Below are positions 26,900-36,926 of a stretch of DNA of 64,000 bases, in pieces. The stretch is from Bacillus multifaciens (lineage in GTDB: Bacteria > Bacillota > Bacilli > Bacillales > Bacillaceae_G). The stretch's first letter is position 1. The number at the start of each line of letters is the position of its first letter. The notes under the pieces were generated by a model that was given only the letters and a program-made list of their open reading frames with translations, did not search any database and was not told the origin of the DNA. The DNA lies in assembly GCF_030756675.1 (NCBI RefSeq), contig NZ_JAVBXD010000020.1, positions 16,998 through 80,997 of the forward strand, written 5' to 3'. The translations under genes and the position numbers were made by a program.

Positions 26900-27518
26900 A
26901 ATGTAAATGGCGATATACACCAATTACTTTTCCAATAACAGAAACGTTATCCAAAATAATAGGTTCTAAAGAAGAGTTTTCTGGCTGTAAGCGGAAATGA
27001 TCTTTTTCTTTGTAAAAACGTTTTACCGTAGCTTCATTATCTTCTGTTAAAGCAACAACGATTTCACCATTGTATGCAGATTGCTGCTGGCGAACAACAA
27101 CTAAGTCCCCGTCAAAAATACCTGCTTCAATCATACTGTCTCCAGAAATGCGTAACATAAATACTTGATCTGAACCTGAAACGAGATTCGCTGGAAGTGG
27201 AAAATGTTCTTCTACACTTTCAACTGCTGTAATTGGTAAGCCCGCTGTAACTTTTCCGACAATCGGTACGTGAACGACTGGTTGCGTATCACCTTGGATA
27301 CTGTCGTCTCCTAAAATTTCAATTGCTCTCGGTTTTGTAGGATCGCGGCGAATGTATCCTTTTTCCTCTAAGCGAGATAAATGTCCGTGCACAGTAGAGC
27401 TAGAAGCAAGGCCGACTGCTTGACCGATTTCACGTACGGAAGGTGGATAACCTTTTTCTTGTACTTTTTGTTTAATGAAGTCGAGAATGTCTTGTTGTCG
27501 TTTCGTTAACTTCTCCAT
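26898..27518 (-). CDS. lexA: SOS repressor LexA
   Basis: Represses DNA-damage genes and self-cleaves with RecA filaments. N-terminal winged helix: [20 protein letters not shown], then [19 protein letters not shown]-terminal S24 latent protease: cleavage bond Ala92-Gly93 (VTAGLPI), catalytic Ser128 ([10 protein letters not shown]) and Lys166 (ATVKRF). 206 aa, one residue longer than B. subtilis LexA. Divergent from yneB, with an SOS box in the shared promoter, so it is autoregulated. Confidence 0.97.
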   Translation of the reverse strand: MEKLTKRQQDILDFIKQKVQEKGYPPSVREIGQAVGLASSSTVHGHLSRLEEKGYIRRDPTKPRAIEILGDDSIQGDTQPVVHVPIVGKVTAGLPITAVESVEEHFPLPANLVSGSDQVFMLRISGDSMIEAGIFDGDLVVVRQQQSAYNGEIVVALTEDNEATVKRFYKEKDHFRLQPENSSLEPIILDNVSVIGKVIGVYRHLH

Positions 27519-27558
27519 ATTTTTTCACACCTCGTTTTCTACAAAATTTCTTGTTTTT

Positions 27559-27598
27559 ATTATAACATGCAAGAATCTATTCTACAAACGTAAGTTCG
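27559..27598 (-). promoter_or_regulatory. lexA promoter with SOS box
   Basis: Minus strand: TTGTAG (27587-27582), 17 nt, TATAAT (27564-27559). CGAACTTACGTTTG (27598-27585 on minus) fits the Bacillus SOS consensus CGAAC-N4-GTTYG and overlaps the -35, so LexA binding should block lexA and probably the divergent yneB promoter. Confidence 0.85.
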
Positions 27599-27645
27599 AA
27601 CAAAAGCTGGAATTATGTTACACTAAGATGTAAAAAGTGAGATAG

Positions 27646-28317
<672 letters not shown>

Positions 28318-28362
28318 CTATTGTATGATAATAATCAGTTTTTAGTAGAAAGGGGATTCGAG

Positions 28363-28602
28363 ATGCTAAGTCACGAACTCATAGAACGCATTAATTTCTT
28401 AGCGAAAAAAGCAAAAACAGAAGGTTTAACAGAAGAAGAGCAACGTGAGCGTCAATCGCTCCGTGAACAATATTTAAAAGGTTTTCGTCAAAATATGTTA
28501 AACGAATTGAAATCAATCAAAGTCGTTAACGAAGAAGGTAAGGACGTTACGCCGAAGAAGTTAAAAGAATTAAAAAAGCAAGAGCAAGCAAAGTTAAATT
28601 AA
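28363..28602 (+). CDS. ynzC: DUF896 family protein YnzC
   Basis: 79-aa two-helix protein of the YnzC/YozI family: [20 protein letters not shown], then [22 protein letters not shown] 28363 has AAGGGGATTC upstream; an upstream in-frame start lacks a site. It follows yneB as in the B. subtilis SOS operon, so co-transcription is likely. Molecular role unknown. Confidence 0.9.
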   Translation: MLSHELIERINFLAKKAKTEGLTEEEQRERQSLREQYLKGFRQNMLNELKSIKVVNEEGKDVTPKKLKELKKQEQAKLN

Positions 28603-28628
28603 AAGATGGGCGCAGCCCATCTTTTTCT
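28601..28628 (+). terminator. Terminator of yneB-ynzC
   Basis: AAAAGATGGGC-GCA-GCCCATCTTTTT, perfect 11-bp stem with a T-run. Confidence 0.92.
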
Positions 28629-28647
28629 AGTTTGTTAGGAAAATGCG

Positions 28648-30231
28648 TTATTTAACAACTTTCCAATTATAATTAGTCGTCGCTTTGATCGTTTTTCGTT
28701 CTAATATGTAATTTGCAATGAGCTCAGATATATCAATTTGTATATCTTTTATTATGGGCTTATTTTGAAACATAACATAATTTCCACCGCCACTTGCCCG
28801 ATAATTGTTCATGACAACGTCGTACTCTTGATCCAAGTGAAGAGGAGCTTCTTCGTATTGCAAGGAAACAACTCTTTCCCCAACTGGTTTTGAAATGTTT
28901 AATATGTATGAAATTCCTTCCCACATATCGTAATGATAATGTTGCGGTTTTGGTTCGATATATGCAGGGTTTACAATGATATTTCCATCTGGATCTAACG
29001 AGAAATATTCAGCAGTTAACTCAAGTGCCTCTTTTATATCTTTTCCTGTAACACGAACAACTTTTAATGTATTTGGATAAATATAATTTGAAACAATATC
29101 CCTCATTGTAATTTCATTTGGAAAGCCGGAAGATTCATTATGAAACAAACTTGTACAAGAAATGTTGGCTCCAGTTACATCCGTCTGTACTTTGTTTATA
29201 AATTCAATAAAGGCGCAATCTCGCAAGCGAGTCTCCATCGCATCGTGAATCAGCATATCACCGGCAATGGTGCCGATTGGTTTATCTAACCATTCTTGCG
29301 TTTGTTGTTCATATGCTGATACGAGTGAAAGTACTGCCCTATCTGCTGGAATGCCTTCGATAGGCAGTAGTTCAGAATAACATTCTTTTATCATCCATTG
29401 ATTTTGTTTCTTTATTAAAGTAACATGAACTTTCCCTAATGAACGGCCGTTGGATCCAGTTTGTAAAACTGTTACACTATTTACCTTTTCATGAGCAATA
29501 TAGCGATGTTGATGCCCAGTTAATAATATATCAATTCCTTCAATTTCTTGACACATTGCATATCCTTGATTTTCCCCTGTTAAAATCTCTGTTGGTTCTC
29601 CAGTTTGTAAATCGCATTCAAAACCGCCGTGGTAGGCTACGATTAAAACATGTGGTTGTTCCTGTTCATGAATATAGGTTACCCATTGCCTTGTCGCTTC
29701 TAATGCATTTTCAAATAGTAAATCTTTAATATGATGCGGCTGTTCCCAATTCGGAATGTAGTGCGTTGTTACTCCTAAAACAGCAATTTTTATATCTGGA
29801 TGTATATGTTTAATTATATATGGCTTCCCAAAGTAAGGTTTCTTAGTTTGTTTATTCATAATATTAGCAGCTAGATAAGGCATATTTGCATAAGCTACAG
29901 CTTTGTTTAATACGTCCATTCCGTAGTTAAATTCGTGATTTCCAATAATCGCTGCATCATAACCGATATGATTGGCGATAATCGACATTGGATTTTCTTC
30001 ATTTCGCATATATTTGGCGTAGTAATAAGTAAACGGGGTTCCTTGTATGAAGTCACCGTTATCAATTACGAGTACATGGTCATTATTGGCACGTTCCTGT
30101 GCAATTTGCGTTGCAACCTTTGCTAGTCCTAGTTCTGCCTTTTCGTTATTTTGATAATGTATCGGATAAACCGCACCATGAATATCACTCGTTAATAAAA
30201 TATTTACATTTACAATGTTATTTTGATTCAA
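28648..30231 (-). CDS. Metallophosphatase / 5'-nucleotidase family protein
   Basis: Bifunctional-UDP-sugar-hydrolase/5'-nucleotidase-type enzyme. The N-terminal dimetal phosphoesterase domain has LLTSDIHG, DNGDFIQGTP, GNHEFN, YHGGFE and LLTGHQHR. The C-terminal 5'-nucleotidase domain includes MRDIVSNYIYPN and the substrate-stacking NNYRASGGGNY. I place the start at TTG 30231 (AGAAGG 9 nt upstream); in-frame ATGs at 30261 and 30318 have no visible site. With this start there is no signal peptide, suggesting a cytosolic enzyme like YunD. The reading frame can be extended to 30318. Physiological substrate unknown. Confidence 0.85.
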   Translation of the reverse strand: MNQNNIVNVNILLTSDIHGAVYPIHYQNNEKAELGLAKVATQIAQERANNDHVLVIDNGDFIQGTPFTYYYAKYMRNEENPMSIIANHIGYDAAIIGNHEFNYGMDVLNKAVAYANMPYLAANIMNKQTKKPYFGKPYIIKHIHPDIKIAVLGVTTHYIPNWEQPHHIKDLLFENALEATRQWVTYIHEQEQPHVLIVAYHGGFECDLQTGEPTEILTGENQGYAMCQEIEGIDILLTGHQHRYIAHEKVNSVTVLQTGSNGRSLGKVHVTLIKKQNQWMIKECYSELLPIEGIPADRAVLSLVSAYEQQTQEWLDKPIGTIAGDMLIHDAMETRLRDCAFIEFINKVQTDVTGANISCTSLFHNESSGFPNEITMRDIVSNYIYPNTLKVVRVTGKDIKEALELTAEYFSLDPDGNIIVNPAYIEPKPQHYHYDMWEGISYILNISKPVGERVVSLQYEEAPLHLDQEYDVVMNNYRASGGGNYVMFQNKPIIKDIQIDISELIANYILERKTIKATTNYNWKVVK

Positions 30232-30357
30232 TGTTATCAACCTTCTTTTTATATAATCCATTCGTAAGTCATAGCACAGTTTGTTTACATATGTATTATC
30301 TACATTTGAATTAAACATATATGCAACTGCTGCTTTAGAAATTTTTTTCTTTTCATG

Positions 30358-30388
30358 TTGACTCTCACGTTACGTTATACTTTATTGT
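30358..30388 (+). promoter_or_regulatory. MerR-type promoter and operator
   Basis: TTGACT (30358-30363), 19-nt spacer, TATTGT (30383-30388). The over-long 19-nt spacer holds the dyad TCACGT-T-ACGTTA (one mismatch). Both are hallmarks of MerR-activated promoters, so the regulator below probably controls itself. Confidence 0.7.
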
Positions 30389-30411
30389 ATGAACTAAGGG
30401 AGGGCGAAACA

Positions 30412-31146
30412 ATGACAATGAAAGTGAAAGAAGTAGCAGATTTAGTCGGTATTAGTGTGCGTACGCTGCATCATTATGATGAAATTGGGTTATTAACCCC
30501 AGAGGAGACAACCGAATCTGGTTATCGCCTTTATTCTGATGATAATCTGGAGACTTTGCAACAAATTCTATTTTTTAAAGAACTTGGCTTCCCTTTAAAG
30601 AAAATTAAAGAAATTATCAATAAACCGTCATTTGATCGAAAAGAGGCGCTTGTTTTACATCGTAAAATGTTGCTTGAGAAGCGTTCTAGATTAGATAAAG
30701 TGATTGCGACAATTGATAAGACGATTCAATACTCGAAAGGGGAAATTCAAATGACAAACAAAGAAAAATTTGAGGGTTTTGATTTTAGTAAAAATCCGTA
30801 TGAGCAAGAAGCGCGTGAAAGATGGGGAAATGAAGCGGTCGATAAGGCTAATAAAACAGCAGCAAACATGACGAAAGAAAAACAAGAAGAATATAATGCG
30901 ATTTATAGAAAACTTGCAACACTTCGTCATGATTCTCCTGAATCAGAACAGGCTCAAGAAGCAATTCAAGAATGGTATCGCTATTTACAGAACTTTGGTC
31001 ATTACTCATTAGATGCGTTCAAAGGTCTAGGACAAATGTATGTCGATGATGAGCGATTTACAAAAAATATTGATCAATTCGGTGAAGGATTAGCGAAGTT
31101 TATGCAGGTTACAATGGCTGTGTATGCTGATCGTAATAAGAAGTAA
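30412..31146 (+). CDS. MerR regulator with TipAS ligand-binding domain
   Basis: 244 aa. The N-terminal MerR DNA-binding domain ([27 protein letters not shown]) is followed by a coiled coil and a C-terminal TipAS-type domain ([22 protein letters not shown], then [17 protein letters not shown]), which in TipA-like proteins binds thiopeptides and other amphipathic drugs. ATG 30412 has AAGGGAGGG 7 nt upstream; the longer frame runs through the promoter. Autoregulation is likely; the real effector is unknown. Confidence 0.92.
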   Translation: MTMKVKEVADLVGISVRTLHHYDEIGLLTPEETTESGYRLYSDDNLETLQQILFFKELGFPLKKIKEIINKPSFDRKEALVLHRKMLLEKRSRLDKVIATIDKTIQYSKGEIQMTNKEKFEGFDFSKNPYEQEARERWGNEAVDKANKTAANMTKEKQEEYNAIYRKLATLRHDSPESEQAQEAIQEWYRYLQNFGHYSLDAFKGLGQMYVDDERFTKNIDQFGEGLAKFMQVTMAVYADRNKK

Positions 31147-31164
31147 AATGAACGCTTGTAATTT

Positions 31165-31204
31165 AAAAGGCTCTATTCTTCATTTGGAGAATAGGGCCTT
31201 TTTC
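31165..31204 (+). terminator. Terminator after the MerR gene
   Basis: AAAAGGCTCTATTCT pairs with AGAATAGGGCCTTTTT (one wobble) over an 8-9-nt loop. Confidence 0.9.
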
Positions 31205-31327
31205 GTATTTCACGAAAAAGGTGGAGTGTGTAGTTGTGAGGCTGTTAATTATTACACAAATATTGTGTTCTAAACCATGAGCGAAGAAAGAGAGTATAAT
31301 AAAATAAGAAGAGAAAGGGGGGTTATT

Positions 31328-31813
31328 ATGGCGTTACAACATGAATTTGTATTTGTTTCACATGAAAAAGGAGAGTTAAGTTCTAAAGATTTTTCTTGGA
31401 ATGACATGGAGTTTTCTTATAAAGACGGTACAGCTGTTGAAGAATACGTCATTTTAAGTGATGAGTTTATTTTATATATACTAGATTTCTTGCGTTGGAT
31501 TCCAACTTATAACCCTTCTAGAAGAGAGAATGGATTTGGTCTTCATTATCATGGCATCACTAAAATTGAGAAAGAAGGAGCAAATATAGCAGTAAATTTA
31601 TTTCGTTCACTAATTAATTTGTTTTCATTAGCACCTGAAACGATTGAACTTACAGGGGCATTTCAATGGACTTATAGTACAGATGATCCGAATGGTGAAT
31701 ATGAAAAACTCTCTTTCAATCGAGATATTCTTTGCGCGCAATTACAATCTTTAGTCACGTTATTTTATAAAGTGAGAAGTGAAAAAGGATATATTTTACA
31801 TTTCGGAATTTAA
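31328..31813 (+). CDS. Conserved-looking hypothetical protein (161 aa)
   Basis: ATG 31328 follows GAAAGGGGGG, a strong site. The protein is soluble, aromatic-rich and mixed alpha/beta (LSDEFILYILDFLRWIPTYN, then GLHYHGITKIEKEG). No motif, signal or membrane segment is recognised. Stand-alone between the MerR gene and tkt. Codon use looks like its neighbours, so it is probably a genuine gene of the host lineage. Function unknown. Confidence 0.75.
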   Translation: MALQHEFVFVSHEKGELSSKDFSWNDMEFSYKDGTAVEEYVILSDEFILYILDFLRWIPTYNPSRRENGFGLHYHGITKIEKEGANIAVNLFRSLINLFSLAPETIELTGAFQWTYSTDDPNGEYEKLSFNRDILCAQLQSLVTLFYKVRSEKGYILHFGI

Positions 31814-32057
31814 ATTATCTAAAATATTTGTATCATTTCAGACAGAATGTTTAAAGCTAATGAGGAATTATCAATGGCAAGTAATAAAGAAAGGTATAAG
31901 ATAAACTTTGGAATGTAAAAAATGAAAAAAGTATAGCGGATTGAAACCCTATACATTGTGGAAAATAGTACGTTTTTTTGAACAAATACGAAAAAACATC
32001 AACATATTTGTCGATACATGTTGTATAATCTTGCAAGGAAAGCTATCATATAAAGGT

Positions 32058-32070
32058 GTAAAACGTTTAC
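32058..32070. promoter_or_regulatory. Dyad GTAAA-ACG-TTTAC upstream of tkt
   Basis: Perfect 5-bp arms, 28 nt before the tkt start and downstream of a TATAAT at about 32024. It resembles a catabolite-control site but is off by one base in spacing, so the regulator is uncertain. Confidence 0.35.
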
Positions 32071-32097
32071 TTTAATATAAGCGAAGGGAAGAATAGC

Positions 32098-34098
32098 ATG
32101 ACACATTCAATCGAACAACTTTCTATCAACACGATTCGCACATTATCCATTGATGCGATTGAAAAATCAAACTCTGGTCATCCAGGAATGCCGATGGGCG
32201 CAGCACCAATGGCGTATACATTATGGACGAAATTTATGAAACATAATCCAAAGAACCCAACGTGGTTTAACCGTGATCGTTTCGTATTATCTGCAGGTCA
32301 TGGTTCAATGTTACTATATAGCTTACTGCATTTAGCTGGTTATGATGTAACAATGGATGATTTAAAGAACTTCCGTCAATGGGGAAGTAAAACACCAGGT
32401 CACCCTGAGTTCGGTCATACACCAGGTGTAGACGCAACAACAGGTCCACTTGGACAAGGTATTGCAACAGCTGTAGGTATGGCGATGGCTGAAAGACACT
32501 TAGCAGCGAAATACAATCGTGATGAGTATAATCTTATTGATCACAATACATACGCAATTTGCGGTGACGGAGACTTAATGGAAGGCGTTTCTGCTGAAGC
32601 ATCTTCATTAGCAGCTCATTTAGGATTAGGTCGTCTAGTTGTGCTTTATGATTCTAATGATATTTCATTAGATGGCGATTTAAATCGTTCTTTCTCTGAA
32701 AGTGTAGAAGATCGTTATAAAGCATATGGCTGGCAAGTAATCCGTGTTGAAGATGGAAACGATATCGAGGCAATCGCGAAAGCGCTTGAAGAAGCAAAAG
32801 CTGACGAAAAACGTCCAACATTAATCGAAGTAAGAACAACAATCGGATTTGGTTCACCAAACAAATCTGGAAAATCAGCTTCACATGGTTCTCCGCTTGG
32901 CGTAGAAGAAACGAAGTTAACAAAAGAAACATATGCTTGGGCATTTGAGCAAGACTTCCATGTACCAGAAGAAGTGTATGAAAACTTCCGTAAAACAGTA
33001 CAAGATGCTGGTGAATCAGCACAAGCAGAGTGGAACAACATGCTTGATGCGTATGCGAAAGCGTATCCAGAATTAGCGGCTGAACTGCAAGCAGCAATGA
33101 AAGGTCTTCTTCCAGAAGGTTGGGATAAGAGCTTACCAACATACGAAATCGGTTCAAAAACAGCAACTCGTTCATCTTCTGGACAAATTATTAATGCAAT
33201 TGCTGAATCTGTACCGTCATTCTTTGGTGGGTCTGCAGACCTTGCTGGTTCTAACAAAACATATATGAACAAAGAAAAAGACTTCACAAGAGAAGACTAT
33301 AGCGGTAAAAATATTTGGTACGGTGTACGTGAGTTCGCAATGGGTGCAGCAATGAACGGTATCGCACTTCATGGCGGTTTAAAAACTTACGGTGGTACGT
33401 TCTTCGTATTCTCTGACTACTTACGTCCAGCAATTCGTCTTGCTGCGTTAATGCAACTGCCAGTAACATATGTATTCACGCATGATAGTATCGCAGTTGG
33501 AGAAGATGGACCAACGCATGAGCCAATCGAACAGCTTGCAGCTCTTCGTGCAATGCCAAATGTAGATGTTATTCGTCCTGCTGACGGTAACGAATCTGTT
33601 GCAGCTTGGAAGTTAGCGTTAGAATCTACAAAAACACCAACTGCATTAATCTTAACTCGTCAAGATCTTCCAACATTAGAAGGTGCAAAAGACGATACGT
33701 ATGAAAAAGTTGCTAAAGGTGCATATGTAATTTCTCCAAGTAAGAAAACTACTTCTGATGTAATCTTACTTGCAGCTGGATCTGAAGTAAGCTTAGCAAT
33801 TGAAGCGCAAACAGCATTAGCTAAAGATGGTATTGATGCATCTGTTGTAAGTATGCCGTCTATGGATCGCTATGAAGCGCAATCAGCTGAATATAAAGAA
33901 TCTGTATTACCAAAAGCAGTAACGAAACGTTTCGCGATTGAAATGGGTGCTTCTTTCGGATGGCATCGTTACGTTGGTCTTGAAGGAGATGTATTAGGTA
34001 TCGATACATTCGGTGCTTCTGCTCCTGGTGAAAAGATTATGGAAGAATACGGATTCACTGTAGAAAACGTTGTTCGCAAAGTAAAAGAAATGCTATAA
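32098..34098 (+). CDS. tkt: Transketolase
   Basis: Thiamine-diphosphate enzyme of the pentose phosphate pathway, moving two-carbon units between sugar phosphates. Hallmarks: [18 protein letters not shown] (N-terminal signature), [16 protein letters not shown]/metal motif [23 protein letters not shown], and second-domain [19 protein letters not shown], then [19 protein letters not shown]. 666 aa, full length. AAGGGAAG precedes ATG 32098. The neighbourhood lexA-yneB-ynzC-tkt-sirA-yneF follows the Bacillus order, with a MerR and a metallophosphatase inserted. Confidence 0.97.
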   Translation: MTHSIEQLSINTIRTLSIDAIEKSNSGHPGMPMGAAPMAYTLWTKFMKHNPKNPTWFNRDRFVLSAGHGSMLLYSLLHLAGYDVTMDDLKNFRQWGSKTPGHPEFGHTPGVDATTGPLGQGIATAVGMAMAERHLAAKYNRDEYNLIDHNTYAICGDGDLMEGVSAEASSLAAHLGLGRLVVLYDSNDISLDGDLNRSFSESVEDRYKAYGWQVIRVEDGNDIEAIAKALEEAKADEKRPTLIEVRTTIGFGSPNKSGKSASHGSPLGVEETKLTKETYAWAFEQDFHVPEEVYENFRKTVQDAGESAQAEWNNMLDAYAKAYPELAAELQAAMKGLLPEGWDKSLPTYEIGSKTATRSSSGQIINAIAESVPSFFGGSADLAGSNKTYMNKEKDFTREDYSGKNIWYGVREFAMGAAMNGIALHGGLKTYGGTFFVFSDYLRPAIRLAALMQLPVTYVFTHDSIAVGEDGPTHEPIEQLAALRAMPNVDVIRPADGNESVAAWKLALESTKTPTALILTRQDLPTLEGAKDDTYEKVAKGAYVISPSKKTTSDVILLAAGSEVSLAIEAQTALAKDGIDASVVSMPSMDRYEAQSAEYKESVLPKAVTKRFAIEMGASFGWHRYVGLEGDVLGIDTFGASAPGEKIMEEYGFTVENVVRKVKEML

Positions 34099-34107
34099 TG
34101 ATTTTAG

Positions 34108-34137
34108 AAAAATCTCTCCAGCATGGAGGGATTTTTC
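34108..34137 (+). terminator. Terminator of tkt
   Basis: AAAAATCTCTCCA-GCA-TGGAGGGATTTTT; strong stem (one mismatch/wobble) with T-run. Confidence 0.92.
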
Positions 34138-34205
34138 TATGTAAATGAAATGATCCCGTTAGTTTGAGATAGTAAAATCTTACTGATGATGGAAGTTTCA
34201 CTTTA

Positions 34206-34212
34206 TTCGACA
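34206..34212 (-). promoter_or_regulatory. Spo0A box upstream of sirA
   Basis: TTCGACA is the exact complement of the 0A box TGTCGAA. It lies about 100 nt before the sirA start and 54 nt before a TATAAT (34266-34271), consistent with Spo0A activation known for sirA in B. subtilis. Confidence 0.65.
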
Positions 34213-34307
34213 GAAAAAGTTTTTTCTTTCTCCGCAGTCAGACAATCATTGCGTATTTATTTCTATATAATGAAAGGAATAAAGTTGTCCAATGCGGGAG
34301 GGAAAAT

Positions 34308-34748
34308 ATGAGAACGTATGAACTATACTTAATTCGAGAAGATATTACGAAGGCGTATTTCGGTCGTGAGTTTTTATTGTTTGATTTGTTTGCTCGTTTT
34401 GCACAGTCTCGTTCCCTTTCAGAAAAGAAAGTGTTGTATAAACAAATGAAGTATATCACGTTGCCCTTACAAGTAATGAAATTACATCATAAAATGGAAC
34501 AAGCGCTGCGGACATATGGGAAATACGAAAGAAATGGGTATATGCACATGGTGTCTAATGAAAATGCGTACGGAGAAGTGCGTATGAAATCACAGTATAT
34601 CCGGATGCATACTTCTGAAAATGTTGAACTAGAAACAGCTATTTTTGAAGTGCTTAGAAGATGTGAATTGACATTTCTTGCGATGGATTATGAGAGTAAG
34701 CAGTATGGATGGTTAAATCCTCTCAAACAAGTGCGTACTTATATATAA
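34308..34748 (+). CDS. sirA: Sporulation inhibitor of replication SirA
   Basis: SirA (YneE) binds domain I of DnaA and blocks new replication rounds in cells entering sporulation. The sequence aligns by eye with B. subtilis SirA: YELYLIREDITKAYFGRE at the start and FLAMDYESKQYGWLNPLKQ near the end. 146 aa is the family size. It lies directly after tkt as in B. subtilis, with a Spo0A box in its upstream region. ATG 34308 follows GCGGGAGGG. Confidence 0.92.
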   Translation: MRTYELYLIREDITKAYFGREFLLFDLFARFAQSRSLSEKKVLYKQMKYITLPLQVMKLHHKMEQALRTYGKYERNGYMHMVSNENAYGEVRMKSQYIRMHTSENVELETAIFEVLRRCELTFLAMDYESKQYGWLNPLKQVRTYI

Positions 34749-34826
34749 AAAATGTCGAATACAATCTTGTCTTCTTGAAAATGTTTTAGTACACTGTAAG
34801 GTAGACAACATGAAGGAGGAAAATAT

Positions 34827-35048
34827 ATGTCAATTTGGGTAGTTGTTCTAGTGGGCGTATTAGCACTAGTAGCAGGCGTGGCATTAGGATTTTTTATCGC
34901 ACGCAAATATATGATGAACTATTTACAAAAAAATCCACCAATTAACGAACAAATGTTAAAAATGATGATGATGCAAATGGGACAGAAACCATCCCAAAAG
35001 AAAATCAATCAAATGATGAGCGCAATGAATAAACAACAACTGAAATAA
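34827..35048 (+). CDS. yneF: UPF0154 membrane protein YneF
   Basis: 73 aa with one N-terminal transmembrane helix (residues about 3-25), then a cytoplasmic tail with the family motif [36 protein letters not shown] precedes ATG 34827. Placement after sirA matches B. subtilis. Function not established. Confidence 0.95.
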   Translation: MSIWVVVLVGVLALVAGVALGFFIARKYMMNYLQKNPPINEQMLKMMMMQMGQKPSQKKINQMMSAMNKQQLK

Positions 35049-35055
35049 GCGCTAG

Positions 35056-35089
35056 AAAGGGCACTCCTATACGAGTGCCCTTTCATTTT
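35056..35089 (+). terminator. Terminator of yneF
   Basis: AAAGGGCACTC (35056-35066) pairs perfectly with GAGTGCCCTTT (35073-35083), followed by CATTTTG. Confidence 0.85.
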
Positions 35090-35174
35090 GCTTCCTTTAA
35101 ATGTTTTAAACTTTAAAAAATTCAGTAATTTTGATAAACTGAAAACATCGCTCATTTGGGATAGGAGGTATAAA

Positions 35175-36926
35175 ATGAAAGTTTTTTTAGACTTAGCATG
35201 GTTTTTTAAACAAGAGAAGCGAGCATACATAATGGGGAGTTTTTTATTGTTAGGCGTTGCTCTTCTTGAACTCGTCCCACCTAAAATAATTGGGATCATT
35301 GTTGATGAAATTAGTAATCATTCTTTAACGACTCAGAAGTTATTACAATGGGTAGCAATTTTAGTTGGTGCCGGAGTATTCGTGTATATTTTGCGTTATG
35401 CATGGCGAATGATGATTTTTGGATCTTCTTTAAAGTTAGCTCGTCAATTACGCAGAAGACTGTATGAACACTTTACGAATATGAGTCCATCATTTTATCA
35501 AAAACATCGGACTGGTGATTTAATGGCTCACGCAACGAATGATATTCAAGCGGTACAGCAAACAGCTGGTTCTGGAGTATTAACGCTTGTTGATTCGTTA
35601 ACAGTTGGCGGATGTGTTCTTTTGGCAATGGGATTTACAATTAGTTGGAAATTAACGCTGATCAGTTTAATTCCAATGCCAATCGTAGCAATCTCGACAA
35701 ATTATTATGGGACTTTATTACATCGTCGCTTTCATAAAGCGCAGCAGGCTTTTTCAGAAATCAATGATAAAGTTCAGGAAAGTATGAGTGGAATGAAGGT
35801 AATTCGTTCACTTGGTCAAGAAAAGGAAGATTTACAATCATTTCGTAATAAATCGGAAGAAGTGGTACAGAAAAATATTCTCGTTGCCCGCATTGATTCG
35901 TTATTTGATCCAACAATTTCTTTAATTGTAGGTTTTTCTTTTTTAATTGCAGTATGTTACGGCTCTGTATTGGTTGTTCGGGGAGAGCTTACGATAGGAG
36001 AACTTATAACATTTACTACTTATTTAGGTACGCTCGTATGGCCGATGTTAGCGTTTGGATGGCTATTTAATATTATGGAGCGTGGCCGCGCGTCTTACGA
36101 TCGTATTCAAAATTTATTTATGCAAGTGTCTGATGTGGTGAATAGAGAAGGGGCAAGTGAAGAAGTAGCAAGTGGTGACATCGAGTTTGATATTGACGCA
36201 TTCTCATATAAGAAAAATGAAGTAGTAAATCTACAAGACATTCATTTTTCTTTAGGGAAAGGAGAAACTTTAGGGATTGTCGGACGTACGGGAGCAGGGA
36301 AAACGACATTATTAAAATGTTTAATTCGAGAATATGATCATTTTGATGGGAACATACGAGTTGGGGGAAATGATATTCGGGATTTGACATTACACGCTAT
36401 TCGTTCCTCCATTTCATATGTACCACAAGATCATTTCTTATTTTCTGCAAGTATTGGTGAAAATATCGCATTTGGAAAACCTAGTGCTACATATAAAAAT
36501 ATTGCACATGCAGCTACTATTGCATGTATCCATGAAGATATTACTAAATTTCCAGAAGGATATGAAACGGTAGTTGGTGAACGCGGCGTTTCTTTATCTG
36601 GTGGTCAAAAGCAGCGGATTTCGATTGCACGTGCATTATTAACAAATGCTGAAATTTTAATTTTAGATGACTGCTTATCAGCGGTAGATGCAAAGACAGA
36701 AGAAACGATTTTGACATCATTAAAACGTGAACGTCAAAATAAAACGACTATTATCACAGCTCATCGCTTAAGTGCGATTCAACATGCAAATTTAATTCTT
36801 GTTATTGATGATGGAAAGATTGTGCAGCGTGGTACGCATGAAAGTTTAATGCAACAAGATGGTTGGTATAAGGACATGTTCGAAAGTCAGCAATTAGAAG
36901 CACTAGTTGAGAAAGGAGGAGTATGA
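35175..36926 (+). CDS. Heterodimeric ABC multidrug exporter, subunit with degenerate Walker B (YheI/BmrC-like)
   Basis: 583 aa. Six transmembrane helices, then an ATPase domain with Walker A GRTGAGKTT, Q-loop VPQDHF, signature LSGGQKQ and Walker B LILDDCLSAVD. The catalytic Glu after Walker B is Asp here (DD instead of DE), the mark of the non-catalytic half-site in heterodimers such as BmrC/BmrD. ATG 35175 has ATAGGAGG 7-8 nt upstream. It overlaps the next subunit by 4 nt. Substrates probably amphipathic drugs. Confidence 0.92.
   Translation: MKVFLDLAWFFKQEKRAYIMGSFLLLGVALLELVPPKIIGIIVDEISNHSLTTQKLLQWVAILVGAGVFVYILRYAWRMMIFGSSLKLARQLRRRLYEHFTNMSPSFYQKHRTGDLMAHATNDIQAVQQTAGSGVLTLVDSLTVGGCVLLAMGFTISWKLTLISLIPMPIVAISTNYYGTLLHRRFHKAQQAFSEINDKVQESMSGMKVIRSLGQEKEDLQSFRNKSEEVVQKNILVARIDSLFDPTISLIVGFSFLIAVCYGSVLVVRGELTIGELITFTTYLGTLVWPMLAFGWLFNIMERGRASYDRIQNLFMQVSDVVNREGASEEVASGDIEFDIDAFSYKKNEVVNLQDIHFSLGKGETLGIVGRTGAGKTTLLKCLIREYDHFDGNIRVGGNDIRDLTLHAIRSSISYVPQDHFLFSASIGENIAFGKPSATYKNIAHAATIACIHEDITKFPEGYETVVGERGVSLSGGQKQRISIARALLTNAEILILDDCLSAVDAKTEETILTSLKRERQNKTTIITAHRLSAIQHANLILVIDDGKIVQRGTHESLMQQDGWYKDMFESQQLEALVEKGGV

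Noticed and set aside
29439-30314. Plus frames of 60-96 codons opposite the metallophosphatase gene
   Set aside because: Antisense shadows without RBS or recognised motifs.
31847-31918. 23-codon plus frame upstream of tkt (MFKANEELSMASNKERYKIN)
   Set aside because: No convincing RBS and no recognised similarity; probably a leftover of a lost gene or chance.
32654-33287. Long minus frames (173 and 190 codons) inside tkt
   Set aside because: Antisense shadows of a highly codon-biased gene; no start sites or domains.
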